Source of the DNA: Gp6-AA40 sp035649395 | Lineage (GTDB): Bacteria; Acidobacteriota; Vicinamibacteria; Vicinamibacterales; UBA2999 | Assembly (NCBI GenBank): GCA_035649395.1 | Contig: DASRJR010000264.1 | Span: 1-18,044, forward strand | DNA: 18,044 nt | Direction: 5' to 3' | In this document: in pieces, positions 1 to 8,470 of the stretch | Layout: each line of letters opens with the position of its first letter | Numbering within the stretch: the stretch's first letter is position 1 | Position numbers and translations under genes: made by a program | Notes under the pieces: model-generated | Told to the model about the DNA's origin: nothing | Databases searched by the model: none | Seen by the model: the letters and a program-made list of their open reading frames with translations, nothing else

Positions 1-2613
1 CTGCTGGAGGCTGCCGATCCGGAGATCCGTGCTCACGTCGAGCGCATGCTGTCGGTCGACGACTCGGCGACGTTCTTCGACGCGTCCGCGGTCGCCGCGC
101 CAGTTGCTGACGCGATCGTTCCCGGCCGGCAACTCGGTCCATACCGCATCGAGGCCACGATCGGACTGGGCGGAATGGGGCAGGTGTTTCGCGCCACCGA
201 CACTCGTCTCGACCGTGTCGTGGCGATCAAGACGTCGCATCTTTCCTACGATCCGCGTTTCCGCCGGGAGGTGCGCGCCATCGCGGCGTTGAATCATCCG
301 AACGTCTGCACGCTGCACGATGTCGGCCCCAATTACCTCGTGATGGAGTTCTGCGACGGCGAAACGTTGGCCGCGCGCATCAAACGAGGGAAAGTCAGTG
401 TCGAAGAGACCGTCCGGGTTGGGGCACAGATCGCCGCAGCGCTCGCCGCTGCGCACGCGCGCGGGATCACCCATCGCGACCTCAAACCGGGCAACGTCAT
501 CCTTACAAAGCTGGGCGCCAAGGTTCTCGACTTTGGTCTGGCCAAGACGTCGGCCGATGACACGGTGACGATGTCTCACGTCGTTGTTGGCACGCTTGCC
601 TATATGGCGCCGGAACAACGCGAAGGTCGCGAGACGGATGCCCGCACCGACATCTACGCGCTCGGCCTCATTCTTCATGAGATGGTCACAGGGGCGCGTT
701 TTCAGTCGAAGGACACGCTTGCATCGAGTGTGTCGCCTCAATTGGCGCACGTCATCGGGCGTTGTCTCGAAACTGACGCCGATGAGCGCTGGCAGTCGGC
801 GGCTGACGTTCGACGAGAGCTCGAATGGGCGGGCAAAGTGCGGCAGACATCGCCTCTCGTCGAGGCAAAGTCTTCTCACTGGCCGCTACTTGCAGCGGCC
901 GTCGTCATCGCCGGTGCCGGGCTCGCCATCACATGGCTGCTCGGGCAGCGCGTGGAGACCTCTGCCAATCCGCTGGCCGGAGCGCGATTCACCCGTCTCA
1001 CTGATTTCGATGGATCGGAGACCGACGCCGCCATTTCGCGTGACGGGCGTTTTGTCGCCTTTCGCTCGGACCGCGCTGGCCTGATTGACACCTGGGTGAC
1101 GCAGGTGGGCACGGGACGCCTCGTCAACCTGACCAACGGCAGCCAGTCGACGGTGCTCGTCGACAACGTCGGGTTCACGCCAGACGGTTCGGAGGTCTGG
1201 CTCTCGGGCATCATCGGCGGCTCGCGCCTCCGTCTGGTTCCGCTCTCTGGCGGCACTGCGCGCGCGTTTCTCGCCGAGCACGCTATGAATGTCGCGTGGT
1301 CGCCTGACGGTGCGCGGATCGTCTTCCAGAATTACGATCCCGGCGATCCGATCTTCGTGTCGGATCCCACCGGCGCCAACGCGCAGCAGATCTACATTGC
1401 CGGCCCGGGCGGACACAATCACTTTCCGGTCTGGTCCGCAGATGGTCAGTGGATCTATTTCGTCAGCGGCATGTGGGACGCTCGCGAAATGGACGTGTGG
1501 CGAATACCATCGTCTGGCGGTTCGCCCGAACGGCTGACGCAAGTCAACACCGACATGAATTACATCGCGCCTCTCGATGCACGCACGATCCTCTACACGG
1601 CGCCTGACGAGAATGGGGCGGGCCCCTGGCTCTGGGCGCTCGATACAGAACGCAAGACGACTCGGCGAGTGAGCGACGGACTGGAGCGTTACACGTCGGT
1701 GGAGGCGAGCGGCAACGGTCGCCGATTGGTGGCGACGCTCTCCAATCGAACGGCGAATCTGTGGACGGTTCCCCTGTCGGAGCATGTGGCTCACGAGGCT
1801 GACGTCAAACCTCTTGGTCTGCCCTCGGGCCGCGCCTTCGCGCCGCGTTATGGAACAACCGCGCTGTTCTATCTCTCGTCGCGTGGTGGAGGCGACGGCC
1901 TCTGGCGCTTCGAGAACGGCGAAGCGACGGAAGTCTGGCGTGGCGTGGACGGCGCGCTGCAGGAGCCGCCCGCTGTCTCGCCCGATGGCCGGCGTGTCGC
2001 GGTGCTTCTGCGAAAAGCAGGCAAGCGAACTCTCACCACGCTGTCGAGCGACGGTGGAGACGTCCGCACGGTGACCCGCGCGCTCGACGTGTCGAGCGCC
2101 GCCTCCTGGTCGCCCGATGGAAAGTGGATCGCCGTCAGCGGTGCCGACGCCAAAGGACCTGGGTTGTTCAAGGTGCCAGTAGAAGGTGGAACGCCGGTTC
2201 GCTTGAAGGCTGGACCCACCTCCAATCCGGTGTGGTCCCTGGATGGTTCAGTCATCGCGTACACGGATCTGATTGCCGCAGCACGCATCGTTCACGTGCA
2301 CCTCATCGATCCTGACGGCAAGGCGATCGCGACTCCGGAGTTGCCGGTACGTGTCGGGGGCGAGCGATATCGGTTTGTGCCCGGACGACGTCAGTTGGTG
2401 TACATGCTCGACACTGATTCCACCAAGCAGACCTTCTGGATCTACGACCTCTCCGCGAACACCGTGCGGCAACTCGCGGACTTTGACATGCCCGGCACAC
2501 GCACGTTCGACATCGCCCCTGACGGCACGCGGATTGTCTTCGATCGCGTCAAAGAGAACTCGGACATCGTCCTGATCGATCTCCCTGACCCGGCCGCTTC
2601 CAGTTCACGGTAG
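1..2613 (+). CDS. Membrane serine/threonine protein kinase with C-terminal PD40/TolB-like propeller (5' partial)
   Basis: The frame is open from base 1, and the 15 codons before the ATG at 46 read like the usual N-terminal tail of these kinases, so the gene starts upstream of the window. The kinase domain is complete by its motifs: Gly loop GLGGMG, VAIK lysine, HRDLKPGN catalytic loop, DFGLA and APEQ. A hydrophobic membrane segment follows (about nt 880-945). About eight PD40-type repeats (WSPDG, VSPDG, WSADG, IAPDG and similar) then form a TolB-like beta-propeller that probably lies outside the cytoplasm. The family is a Hanks-type kinase that would phosphorylate Ser/Thr on unknown targets, perhaps after ligand sensing by the propeller; the ligand cannot be read from sequence. 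It stands alone and converges on the next gene with a 37-bp gap. The architecture is common in Acidobacteriota. Confidence 0.93.
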   Translation: MLEAADPEIRAHVERMLSVDDSATFFDASAVAAPVADAIVPGRQLGPYRIEATIGLGGMGQVFRATDTRLDRVVAIKTSHLSYDPRFRREVRAIAALNHPNVCTLHDVGPNYLVMEFCDGETLAARIKRGKVSVEETVRVGAQIAAALAAAHARGITHRDLKPGNVILTKLGAKVLDFGLAKTSADDTVTMSHVVVGTLAYMAPEQREGRETDARTDIYALGLILHEMVTGARFQSKDTLASSVSPQLAHVIGRCLETDADERWQSAADVRRELEWAGKVRQTSPLVEAKSSHWPLLAAAVVIAGAGLAITWLLGQRVETSANPLAGARFTRLTDFDGSETDAAISRDGRFVAFRSDRAGLIDTWVTQVGTGRLVNLTNGSQSTVLVDNVGFTPDGSEVWLSGIIGGSRLRLVPLSGGTARAFLAEHAMNVAWSPDGARIVFQNYDPGDPIFVSDPTGANAQQIYIAGPGGHNHFPVWSADGQWIYFVSGMWDAREMDVWRIPSSGGSPERLTQVNTDMNYIAPLDARTILYTAPDENGAGPWLWALDTERKTTRRVSDGLERYTSVEASGNGRRLVATLSNRTANLWTVPLSEHVAHEADVKPLGLPSGRAFAPRYGTTALFYLSSRGGGDGLWRFENGEATEVWRGVDGALQEPPAVSPDGRRVAVLLRKAGKRTLTTLSSDGGDVRTVTRALDVSSAASWSPDGKWIAVSGADAKGPGLFKVPVEGGTPVRLKAGPTSNPVWSLDGSVIAYTDLIAAARIVHVHLIDPDGKAIATPELPVRVGGERYRFVPGRRQLVYMLDTDSTKQTFWIYDLSANTVRQLADFDMPGTRTFDIAPDGTRIVFDRVKENSDIVLIDLPDPAASSSR

Positions 2614-2650
2614 AGAGAGCGCCCCGCACGAGACGAAGATGCTCCTGGAG

Positions 2651-3943
2651 CTACTTCCAGGCAGAGTACACATGCTTGCCGACCAGATACGCTGGATTCG
2701 CGCCCTGCCTCGGACGGAACTTCTGCACGCCACCGCGACCGACCGCCGCGAGATACAGGTTCTGCTCCTGATCCACGCTGATGCCGTGCACGCCGAAGAG
2801 CGCGCCCGGCCATGAGCCCAGCCCGCCCCATGCGTAGACGAGATGCCCTTCGCGATCGAGCTGTGCGAGCTGCTGGGTGACCTGGTCGTAGACCCACACG
2901 CGCCTGTCGGCGTCGATGTGCACGAAATGCAGGTCGAGGCCTGTCGCCCCAGGCTGCATCGACCACATGCGGATGAACTTGCCGTTCTCGTCGAACACCT
3001 GGATACGCCGGTTGCCGCGGTCGTTCACGTAGACCTGGCGACTGCCGGAATCGACGGCCACACCATGCACGTTGTTGAAGTAGTTCGGCCGGGTCTCTTT
3101 GCCAGCCTCGCCTCGCTCGCCCCAGGCCGTCACGTAGTTGTCGTTCTTGTCGAACTTCACCACGCGCGTGTTGGCATAGCCATCCGCCACGTAGTAGCTG
3201 CCGTCAACCTGGAACGCCATGAAGGTTGGACGATAGAAGTGCTTGTCGTCCGACGCATGGACGTTGGGCTCGCCGATGGTCTTCAGTAACTTCTTGCCGT
3301 CGTTAGTGAACTTGAAGATCGCGTGGCGGTAGTCGTCGACGATGTAGACGTTTTTCTGAGGATCGTAGGGGCTGATGTAGACCGAATGCGGCCGGCGCAG
3401 CATCTTGTCCCACTGCTTCCACGTCTCGACGATGTCACCGTTGCGATTGATGATGACGATGCAGTTCTCCCACAGGAAGTCGACGCCGGCCTTGCCCGCG
3501 TCGGAATCGTCGCCGACCTTGCCGTTGACTTCCAACGCGCCAGGTGGACTGGCCTGCGTCGCATTCCGCCACATTCCGGCAACCGGGAAGTTCAGGTTCG
3601 GCCCGATCTGTGGCAGAGGATTTCCGCGACGCCCTCCTGCCTGGGGAAGCACTGGCAGCTGACCGCGCTGAATGTAGAAGACGCGATCCGGGCTCTCGGC
3701 AAAGACACCCTGTCCCGCTCCAAACGTCCATTTCTCGTTACCGGGCAACGTGCTGAGGTCCTTGGGCCAGCCCTGCACGACCTCGTACGGTCCGGTGGGA
3801 TCGAGGGAACCGATGGCACCCGAGACGGCGGTAAGACTGTTGCCGCGCGATGACTGCGCCGCAACGGGCCTCTCAACGGCAGTGCCGCCAACCAGACCGA
3901 CGGCGATGACGGCTAGCAAGATGACAAGCCAATGCTGACGCAT
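2651..3943 (-). CDS. Secreted NHL-repeat six-bladed propeller, peptidylglycine alpha-amidating lyase-like
   Basis: A 430-residue protein. An N-terminal signal peptide (hydrophobic core at residues 5-22, probable cleavage after VAA near residue 29) sends it out of the cytoplasm. The rest is a series of NHL repeats with phrases such as VYIVDDYRHAIFKF, YVADGYANTRVVKF and YVNDRGNRRIQVF. The DGYxNTRVVKF repeat resembles the lyase domain (PAL) of peptidylglycine alpha-amidating enzymes, and databases often give this name to bacterial relatives. Substrate and activity are unproven, and a simple binding propeller is equally possible. The start is supported by a GGAGGG Shine-Dalgarno a few bases upstream of the ATG. 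It lies 75 bp downstream of the CoA ligase on the same strand, so read-through from the ligase is possible, but no functional link is evident. Confidence 0.85.
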   Translation of the reverse strand: MRQHWLVILLAVIAVGLVGGTAVERPVAAQSSRGNSLTAVSGAIGSLDPTGPYEVVQGWPKDLSTLPGNEKWTFGAGQGVFAESPDRVFYIQRGQLPVLPQAGGRRGNPLPQIGPNLNFPVAGMWRNATQASPPGALEVNGKVGDDSDAGKAGVDFLWENCIVIINRNGDIVETWKQWDKMLRRPHSVYISPYDPQKNVYIVDDYRHAIFKFTNDGKKLLKTIGEPNVHASDDKHFYRPTFMAFQVDGSYYVADGYANTRVVKFDKNDNYVTAWGERGEAGKETRPNYFNNVHGVAVDSGSRQVYVNDRGNRRIQVFDENGKFIRMWSMQPGATGLDLHFVHIDADRRVWVYDQVTQQLAQLDREGHLVYAWGGLGSWPGALFGVHGISVDQEQNLYLAAVGRGGVQKFRPRQGANPAYLVGKHVYSAWK

Positions 3944-4018
3944 TGAAACCCTCCGTTTCGTGAGGCAGCAAGAATACGCGAAAACGGCGGACGTGAGACC
4001 AGCCGATGCGCGCGATAA

Positions 4019-5542
4019 CTACGCGGTCGTCGCGCTCCTGGCCAGGGCCCCGCGATCGACCTTGCCGAGGTGCGTTCGCGGGAGCGATTCCAGGAAGATG
4101 ACCTGTCGCGGATACTTGTATGGCTCGAGCCGTGATCGCACGAATTCCTGCAACTCGCCGGCTAACGCCGGAGACGGGAGCGCCGTCACGACAAACGCGC
4201 ACGGCTTCACGAGCCCGTCGGCGTTCTTGACACCAACCACGGCGACCTCGCGCACCGCGGGGTGCGTCAGGAGGCAGTTCTCGAGCTCACCGGGCGCCAC
4301 CCATTTGCCACTCACCTTCAGCATGTCGTCGGACCGGCCACAGTAACTGAACGTCCCATCGGCATTGCGGCACAGCATGTCACCGGACACGTACCACTCG
4401 CCGCGGAACGCGCCGATGGTATCGTCCAGCTGTTGCCAATAGCCGATCGCACGGGAGTCTCCCTTTACCCAGAGAGCGCCGGGCTCGCCGTCGGGCACCG
4501 CGCGGCCCTCGGTGTCGCAGAGTTTCACCTCGAACCCCGGCACCACACGCCCGATTGTTCCTGGCACGACGTCGCCGGGCCGGTTGGAGATGAAGATGTG
4601 CCACATCTCTGCGGTCCCGAGCCCGTCGAGCAACTCGACGCCAAACGTCTGCATCCAGCGCTCGTACAAGTCCGCTGGCAGCGCCTCGCCGGCCGACGTG
4701 GCAAGACGCAGACTGGAGAAGTCCTGCGACCGCGCGTCCGGGTGGGACACCATCTGCTGGATCATCGATGGCACGTTGACGAGAATCGTCGGACGATGCC
4801 GTGCGATCTGCGCGAACAGCGTGTCGGACGTGCTGTGCTCCTGGAACAGCACCGAAGATGCCCCGACTGAAAACGGAAAGAACAGGTTCGCGCCGGTCGC
4901 GTACCCGAAAAACAGCTTTGGGACGGAGATTGTGATGTCGTCTGCCGACATGCGCAGCACGCCGTGCCCGTACAGTTCGGTCGTGTTGACGAAGGAGCGA
5001 TGCGTCTGCACGACGCCCTTTGGTCGTCCGGTCGTGCCGCCGCTGAACAGCCAGATCGCGGCGTCGTCGCGATGTGAGTCGAAGGGCGCGAAGTCGACCG
5101 GCTGTAACTGGACGCGGGCAGAAAATTCATCACTGCCAACGGAGTACAGCCGGGGCGGGCGAGACAATCCGGCAGTCGCCTCCTGGAATGGGAGACTGCG
5201 ATCCGACGGAATGAAGGCCGCCGTGGCTCGGGTGTACTCGAAGAAGTACTGCGTCAACGCCGGTGGCGCTTCTGGGTTGACCATGATCACGACCGACCCG
5301 CGCCGCAGGATGCCGAACAACGCCGCCACGAAATCCGGTCCGTCAGGTAAAGCGACGATCACGCGTTCTTCGGGACGGATGTCATCGGCGGCCAGAATGC
5401 TGGCGTACTGAGCCGAGAGGCGGCACATGTCGAGGTAAGAGAACTGGCGAGTTGCGGTGCGAATCGCGGGCCGGTCACCGCGGCCCTCGGCGATTCGCGC
5501 GTCCAGCAGGTGCGCGGCCAGGTTGAGCCGACCCGGAATCAT
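4019..5542 (-). CDS. Benzoate-CoA ligase family AMP-forming ligase, probably 2-aminobenzoate/hydroxybenzoate-CoA ligase
   Basis: A 507-residue ANL-superfamily acid-CoA ligase: it adenylates a carboxylate with ATP and transfers it to CoA. The P-loop FSGGTTGRPKG is at residues 166-176. The hinge region reads YVSGDM...YCGRSDDMLKVSGKWVAP, and the catalytic lysine motif PRTHLGKVDR is near the C-terminus (K494). Length and motifs fit the benzoate-CoA ligase family. The aromatic substrate is inferred from the divergent operon, which ends in a 2-aminobenzoyl-CoA monooxygenase/reductase-type fusion, so anthranilate (2-aminobenzoate) is the leading guess and salicylate or benzoate are alternatives. A purine-rich GAGGGGGGA lies about 9 bases before the ATG. 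The gene probably shares a divergent control region (5543-5696) with the operon. Confidence 0.88.
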   Translation of the reverse strand: MIPGRLNLAAHLLDARIAEGRGDRPAIRTATRQFSYLDMCRLSAQYASILAADDIRPEERVIVALPDGPDFVAALFGILRRGSVVIMVNPEAPPALTQYFFEYTRATAAFIPSDRSLPFQEATAGLSRPPRLYSVGSDEFSARVQLQPVDFAPFDSHRDDAAIWLFSGGTTGRPKGVVQTHRSFVNTTELYGHGVLRMSADDITISVPKLFFGYATGANLFFPFSVGASSVLFQEHSTSDTLFAQIARHRPTILVNVPSMIQQMVSHPDARSQDFSSLRLATSAGEALPADLYERWMQTFGVELLDGLGTAEMWHIFISNRPGDVVPGTIGRVVPGFEVKLCDTEGRAVPDGEPGALWVKGDSRAIGYWQQLDDTIGAFRGEWYVSGDMLCRNADGTFSYCGRSDDMLKVSGKWVAPGELENCLLTHPAVREVAVVGVKNADGLVKPCAFVVTALPSPALAGELQEFVRSRLEPYKYPRQVIFLESLPRTHLGKVDRGALARSATTA

Positions 5543-5696
5543 CGGTGCTCGTCCCCCCTCAGCGTCGGGATTCTATCTAAGGACGCGGGCGGAGGCGGAG
5601 ATATCACCCCTCGACTCCGCTCGGGGTGCCCTGAGCGATAGTCGAAGGGCAAGGGCGGAGCCCCTTGGCTGGTTGGAATACACTCGAATCGCACGC
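5543..5696. promoter_or_regulatory. Divergent intergenic control region between CoA ligase and aromatic-degradation operon
   Basis: These 154 bases separate the ligase start (leftward) from the creatininase start (rightward), so both promoters must lie here or in the flanking coding ends. I see no convincing -35/-10 pair. The main landmark is the 43-bp palindrome at 5607-5649. An open frame continues upstream of the creatininase ATG through this region into the ligase start. It is ignored because it has no family similarity and runs through the palindrome. Confidence 0.55.
5607..5649. repeat. 43-bp imperfect palindrome, REP-like
   Basis: Outer arms CCCCTCGACT (5607-5616) and AGTCGAAGGG (5640-5649) pair with one mismatch. 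Inner arms CGCTCGGGG (5618-5626) and CCCTGAGCG (5629-5637) pair with one mismatch around a 2-base loop. The sequence resembles a palindromic motif that recurs between genes in many environmental genomes (from memory, not searched). It is not followed by a T-tract. It could be a dispersed repetitive extragenic palindrome or an operator for the divergent pair. Confidence 0.75.
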
Positions 5697-6467
5697 ATGG
5701 CGGTGCATTCCCTGGCGTCGCTCACGTGGCCGGCGGTACGCGACCTGCCCGCCGACCGGACGGTTGCTGTGCTGCCGACCGGCGCCATCGAGGCGCATGG
5801 TCCGCACCTGCCGTTCGCGACCGACGTGATCATCGCTGAGGCGATGGCGCGCGCCGGCGCCGAACGTCTGGCCTCGCGCGGCATCGAGGTGCTGGTGCTC
5901 CCGACACTCGCGTTGACGGCGGCACCGTTCGCGGCGGAGTTCGCCGGTACGATGAACATCCCTGCAAAGGTCACCACGATGCAGGTCGTCGGCGTGGTGC
6001 AGAGCCTGGCCGCGCACGGCGTGAAGGTGGTCGCGATCGCGAACGCGCACCATGATCCAGCGCACGTGCTCGCGCTGCGGAGCGCGGTGAGCCAGATTGC
6101 GGTCGGCGGCTACGGCACGCTGATCTTTCCCGACTTGACACGCCGTCGCTGGGCTGCGTACTTGACTGCCGAGTTCCGGAGCGGCGCGTGCCACGGGGGG
6201 CGCTACGAAGGATCGATCGTCCTCGCCGAGCGCCCCGATCTCGTGCGGCACGAGGTGATGGCGACGCTCGCTCCGAACCCCCGGTCGATCATCGAGGCCA
6301 TGCGCCGTGGCGATGTGAAGTTTACGCAGGCTGGGGGACCTGAGGCGTACTTCGGCTTCCCCGCCGAGGCGACGGCCGACGAAGGCCGCGAGACCATCGA
6401 GACTCTCGGCAAGATCCTCGAGCAGTCGATCATGGAGGTGATCAGGCCGGAGGCGAGACGTGAGTAA
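5697..6467 (+). CDS. Creatininase-family metal-dependent amidohydrolase
   Basis: A 256-residue protein of the creatininase/MftE fold, which hydrolyses C-N bonds using a two-metal site. Probable ligands are visible: E32, H34 and D43 in GAIEAHGPHLPFATD; H118 with D120 in NAHHDP (the family has NGHxEN or NGHGGN here, so D120 may replace the usual Glu ligand); and H166/E171 in CHGGRYEGS. The ATG at 5697 is chosen because family similarity begins at once (LTWPAVRDLP); an upstream in-frame ATG at 5457 would run through the palindrome and the ligase start. It is the first gene of the operon and overlaps the SDR gene by 8 bases. In this context it may hydrolyse an amide or enamine-derived intermediate of amino-aromatic breakdown, which is inference. 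It is probably not a true creatininase. Confidence 0.85.
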   Translation: MAVHSLASLTWPAVRDLPADRTVAVLPTGAIEAHGPHLPFATDVIIAEAMARAGAERLASRGIEVLVLPTLALTAAPFAAEFAGTMNIPAKVTTMQVVGVVQSLAAHGVKVVAIANAHHDPAHVLALRSAVSQIAVGGYGTLIFPDLTRRRWAAYLTAEFRSGACHGGRYEGSIVLAERPDLVRHEVMATLAPNPRSIIEAMRRGDVKFTQAGGPEAYFGFPAEATADEGRETIETLGKILEQSIMEVIRPEARRE

Positions 6468-7248
6468 CGGCGCACCGCTCCGCGGCCGAGCCGCCGTGAT
6501 TACCGGTGGCGGCCGCGGCGTGGGCGCCGCAGTTGCCCGGCGCCTCGCGTCCGCGGGCGCCTCGGTGCTCGTTGCCGCGAGGACGGCGGTCGAGATCGAG
6601 CAGGTGGCCGCACGGCTGCGCGACGAGGGTTACACGGCGCACGCCGCGAAGTGCGACGTATCCGAAGAATCGAGCGTGAAGGACCTGGCGGCCGCCGCTT
6701 CTGACTGCCTCGGGCATGTCGATATCCTCATCAACAATGCGGGCATTGCAACGGCAGCGCCCATTCACAAGACGACCCTCGATGACTGGACCCGCATGTT
6801 GACCGTGAACGCGACAGGCGCGTTCCTGTGCCTGAAGGCGTTCCTACCCGGCATGGTGGAGCACGGCTGGGGGCGGGTCGTCAACGTCGCGTCCGTTGCA
6901 GGCCTCAGCGCAAGTCGCTACATCGCCGCCTACGCCGCCTCCAAGCACGCGCTCGTCGGTCTCACGCGCGCAGCGGCCGCGGAGGTCGCCGCTCGCGGCG
7001 TGACGGTGAATGCCGTCTGCCCCGGCTACATCGACACCGAGTTGACGCGCGAGACCCTCGCGCGCATCGTGCAGGTGACCGGGCGCTCTGAGGGAGCGGC
7101 GCTCGAGGCTATCCTGCAGACAGTGCCGCAGAAGCGCCTCATCGAGCCCGAGGAAGTCGCGGAGACGGTGGCGTTCCTGTGTCTCGATGCGGCGCGCGGT
7201 ATCACTGGCGAGTCCCTTGTCATCGACGGCGGGGAGCTTCGACGATGA
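6460..7248 (+). CDS. SDR-family NAD(P)-dependent oxidoreductase (GTG start)
   Basis: A 262-residue classical short-chain dehydrogenase. The nucleotide-binding motif TGGGRGVG is at residues 15-22 and NNAG at 92-95. The catalytic triad is S145, Y158, K162 (YAASK), and PGYIDTE follows the active site. The start is the GTG at 6460, which has GGAGG just upstream and overlaps the end of the creatininase gene. The family oxidizes alcohols or reduces ketones with NAD(P)(H). Within this cluster the likely job is a 3-hydroxyacyl-CoA dehydrogenase-type step on the dearomatized CoA ester, but SDR sequence alone does not fix the substrate. Confidence 0.9.
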   Translation: MSNGAPLRGRAAVITGGGRGVGAAVARRLASAGASVLVAARTAVEIEQVAARLRDEGYTAHAAKCDVSEESSVKDLAAAASDCLGHVDILINNAGIATAAPIHKTTLDDWTRMLTVNATGAFLCLKAFLPGMVEHGWGRVVNVASVAGLSASRYIAAYAASKHALVGLTRAAAAEVAARGVTVNAVCPGYIDTELTRETLARIVQVTGRSEGAALEAILQTVPQKRLIEPEEVAETVAFLCLDAARGITGESLVIDGGELRR

Positions 7249-7676
7249 GCGATAAGACCACTGACGCGCATCGAAGGTATCTGGACGTCGTCAATCCGCC
7301 GGAGCTCGGCCAACCTCGCGGGTTTGCCCACGGGCTGCTCGCACCGGCCGGGGGACGCCTTCTCTTCGTTGCCGGTCAGACGGCGGCTGGCGCCGACGGC
7401 GGCACCACGACCGAAGACTTCGCCGGGCAGTTCGAGATCGCACTCGCGAGGGTGCTCGCCGTCGTGCGCGCCGCCGGTGGACACCCGGAGCATGTCACGC
7501 GCATGACGATGTATGTCACGAGTATGGACGCGTACCGCGACAGCCGGCCGATGCTCCGCGATGTCTGGAGGCGGCACATGGGCAGTCACTATCCGGCGAT
7601 GGCAGTCGTGCAGGTCACGAGCCTTGTCGACGCAGGCGCGGGCATCGAGATCGAAGCGAACGCGGTGCTCCCGTGA
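7245..7676 (+). CDS. Rid-family (RidA/YjgF-like) protein lacking the RidA arginine
   Basis: A 143-residue YjgF/YER057c/UK114 protein. It starts at ATG 7245, overlapping the SDR stop as ATGA, with GGGGAG upstream. Family marks include LLFVAGQT, the LARVLAVVRAAGG helix, VTRMTMYVTSMDAY and the closing IEIEANAV. True RidA deaminases hydrolyse reactive enamine/imine intermediates and carry an Arg in an ARLP-type segment before VEIEA. By hand alignment this position is Ser here (VQVTSLVDAGAG), so it belongs to a non-RidA Rid subgroup. Rid proteins are known neighbours of 2-aminobenzoyl-CoA clusters, where an imine/enamine from the amino-cyclohexene ring would need hydrolysis. That role is inferred. 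Confidence 0.87.
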   Translation: MSDKTTDAHRRYLDVVNPPELGQPRGFAHGLLAPAGGRLLFVAGQTAAGADGGTTTEDFAGQFEIALARVLAVVRAAGGHPEHVTRMTMYVTSMDAYRDSRPMLRDVWRRHMGSHYPAMAVVQVTSLVDAGAGIEIEANAVLP

Positions 7677-8470
7677 CGGCGCCGAGGCTGTGCCTCTACG
7701 AGCACGATGGCGCGTCGGGTGTGGCGACGATCACGATGAACCGCCCCGAGCGTCTCAACGCGCTCACGTTCGAAATCTACGACGAGCTGGGTGAAATCTT
7801 CCGCGGCGTCAACGCGGAACCGGGCGTACGCGCCGTTGTCATCACCGGTGCGGGGAAGGCGTTCTGCTCTGGCGGTGACGTGCACGACATCATTGGCGTC
7901 CTGATCGGCAGTGATTATCCCCGTCTGCTCGAGTTCACCCGTACGACTTGTGAGCTGATCCGGGTCATCCGCGACTGTCATCGGCCCGTCATCGCCGCAG
8001 TCAACGGCACGTGCGCCGGCGCTGGTGCAGTGATCGCCACAGCGTGCGACATGCGGATTGCGGCAGCATCGGCACGGATTGCCTTTCTCTTCACGAAGGT
8101 GGGTCTCTCCGGCGCGGACATGGGGGCCGCATGGCTGCTTCCCCGCCTCGTCGGCCTGGGCCGCGCGACCGAGTTGCTCATGACCGGCGATTTCATCACC
8201 GCCGACGAGGCCCTTCGCATTGGCCTCTACAACCGCGTGGTGCCTGATGGAGAAGCCCTCGCCGCCGCAACCGTTGTGGCCCGGCAGCTGGCACAGGGGC
8301 CGTCGCTTGCGCTGGAAAGGACGAAAGACGCCCTGAACCGGGAAGCCAGCATGGATCTGCAGGCGGCGCTCGAGTCGGAGGCACAGCTTCAGGCCTCGCT
8401 GATGACGCACACTGATTTCCGGGAGGCGTACGAGGCATTCGTCGCGAAGCGGCCGCCGAGGTTCCGGTGA
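7673..8470 (+). CDS. Enoyl-CoA hydratase/isomerase (crotonase) family protein, atypical active site
   Basis: A 265-residue crotonase-fold protein starting at GTG 7673, which overlaps the previous stop as GTGA. The CoA-binding and oxyanion segments are clear: NRPERLNAL and GKAFCSGGDVHDI, then NGTCAGAGAVIATACD. By hand alignment both catalytic Glu positions of classical enoyl-CoA hydratase are lost (V120 and T141). D149 in GLSGADMG aligns with the catalytic Asp of dienoyl-CoA isomerases. It may therefore be an isomerase, a hydratase on a cyclic dienoyl-CoA, or a hydrolytic ring-opening enzyme rather than a standard hydratase. It sits between the Rid protein and the acyl-CoA dehydrogenase, fitting beta-oxidation-like handling of the dearomatized ring. 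Confidence 0.88.
   Translation: MTAPRLCLYEHDGASGVATITMNRPERLNALTFEIYDELGEIFRGVNAEPGVRAVVITGAGKAFCSGGDVHDIIGVLIGSDYPRLLEFTRTTCELIRVIRDCHRPVIAAVNGTCAGAGAVIATACDMRIAAASARIAFLFTKVGLSGADMGAAWLLPRLVGLGRATELLMTGDFITADEALRIGLYNRVVPDGEALAAATVVARQLAQGPSLALERTKDALNREASMDLQAALESEAQLQASLMTHTDFREAYEAFVAKRPPRFR

Noticed and set aside
886..1794. Long - strand open frame (302 codons) opposite the kinase
   Set aside because: Antisense to clear kinase/PD40 coding sequence, with Arg/His-rich composition and no recognisable domain.
4512..5411. Long + strand open frame (299 codons) opposite the CoA ligase
   Set aside because: It is antisense to a gene with complete ANL-ligase motifs; the translation is Arg/Ser-rich without family features, typical of GC-rich shadow frames.
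5457..5696. N-terminal extension of the creatininase gene to the ATG at 5457
   Set aside because: It would overlap the start of the divergent ligase and pass through the 43-bp palindrome; the residues show no similarity to the family, which begins at 5697.
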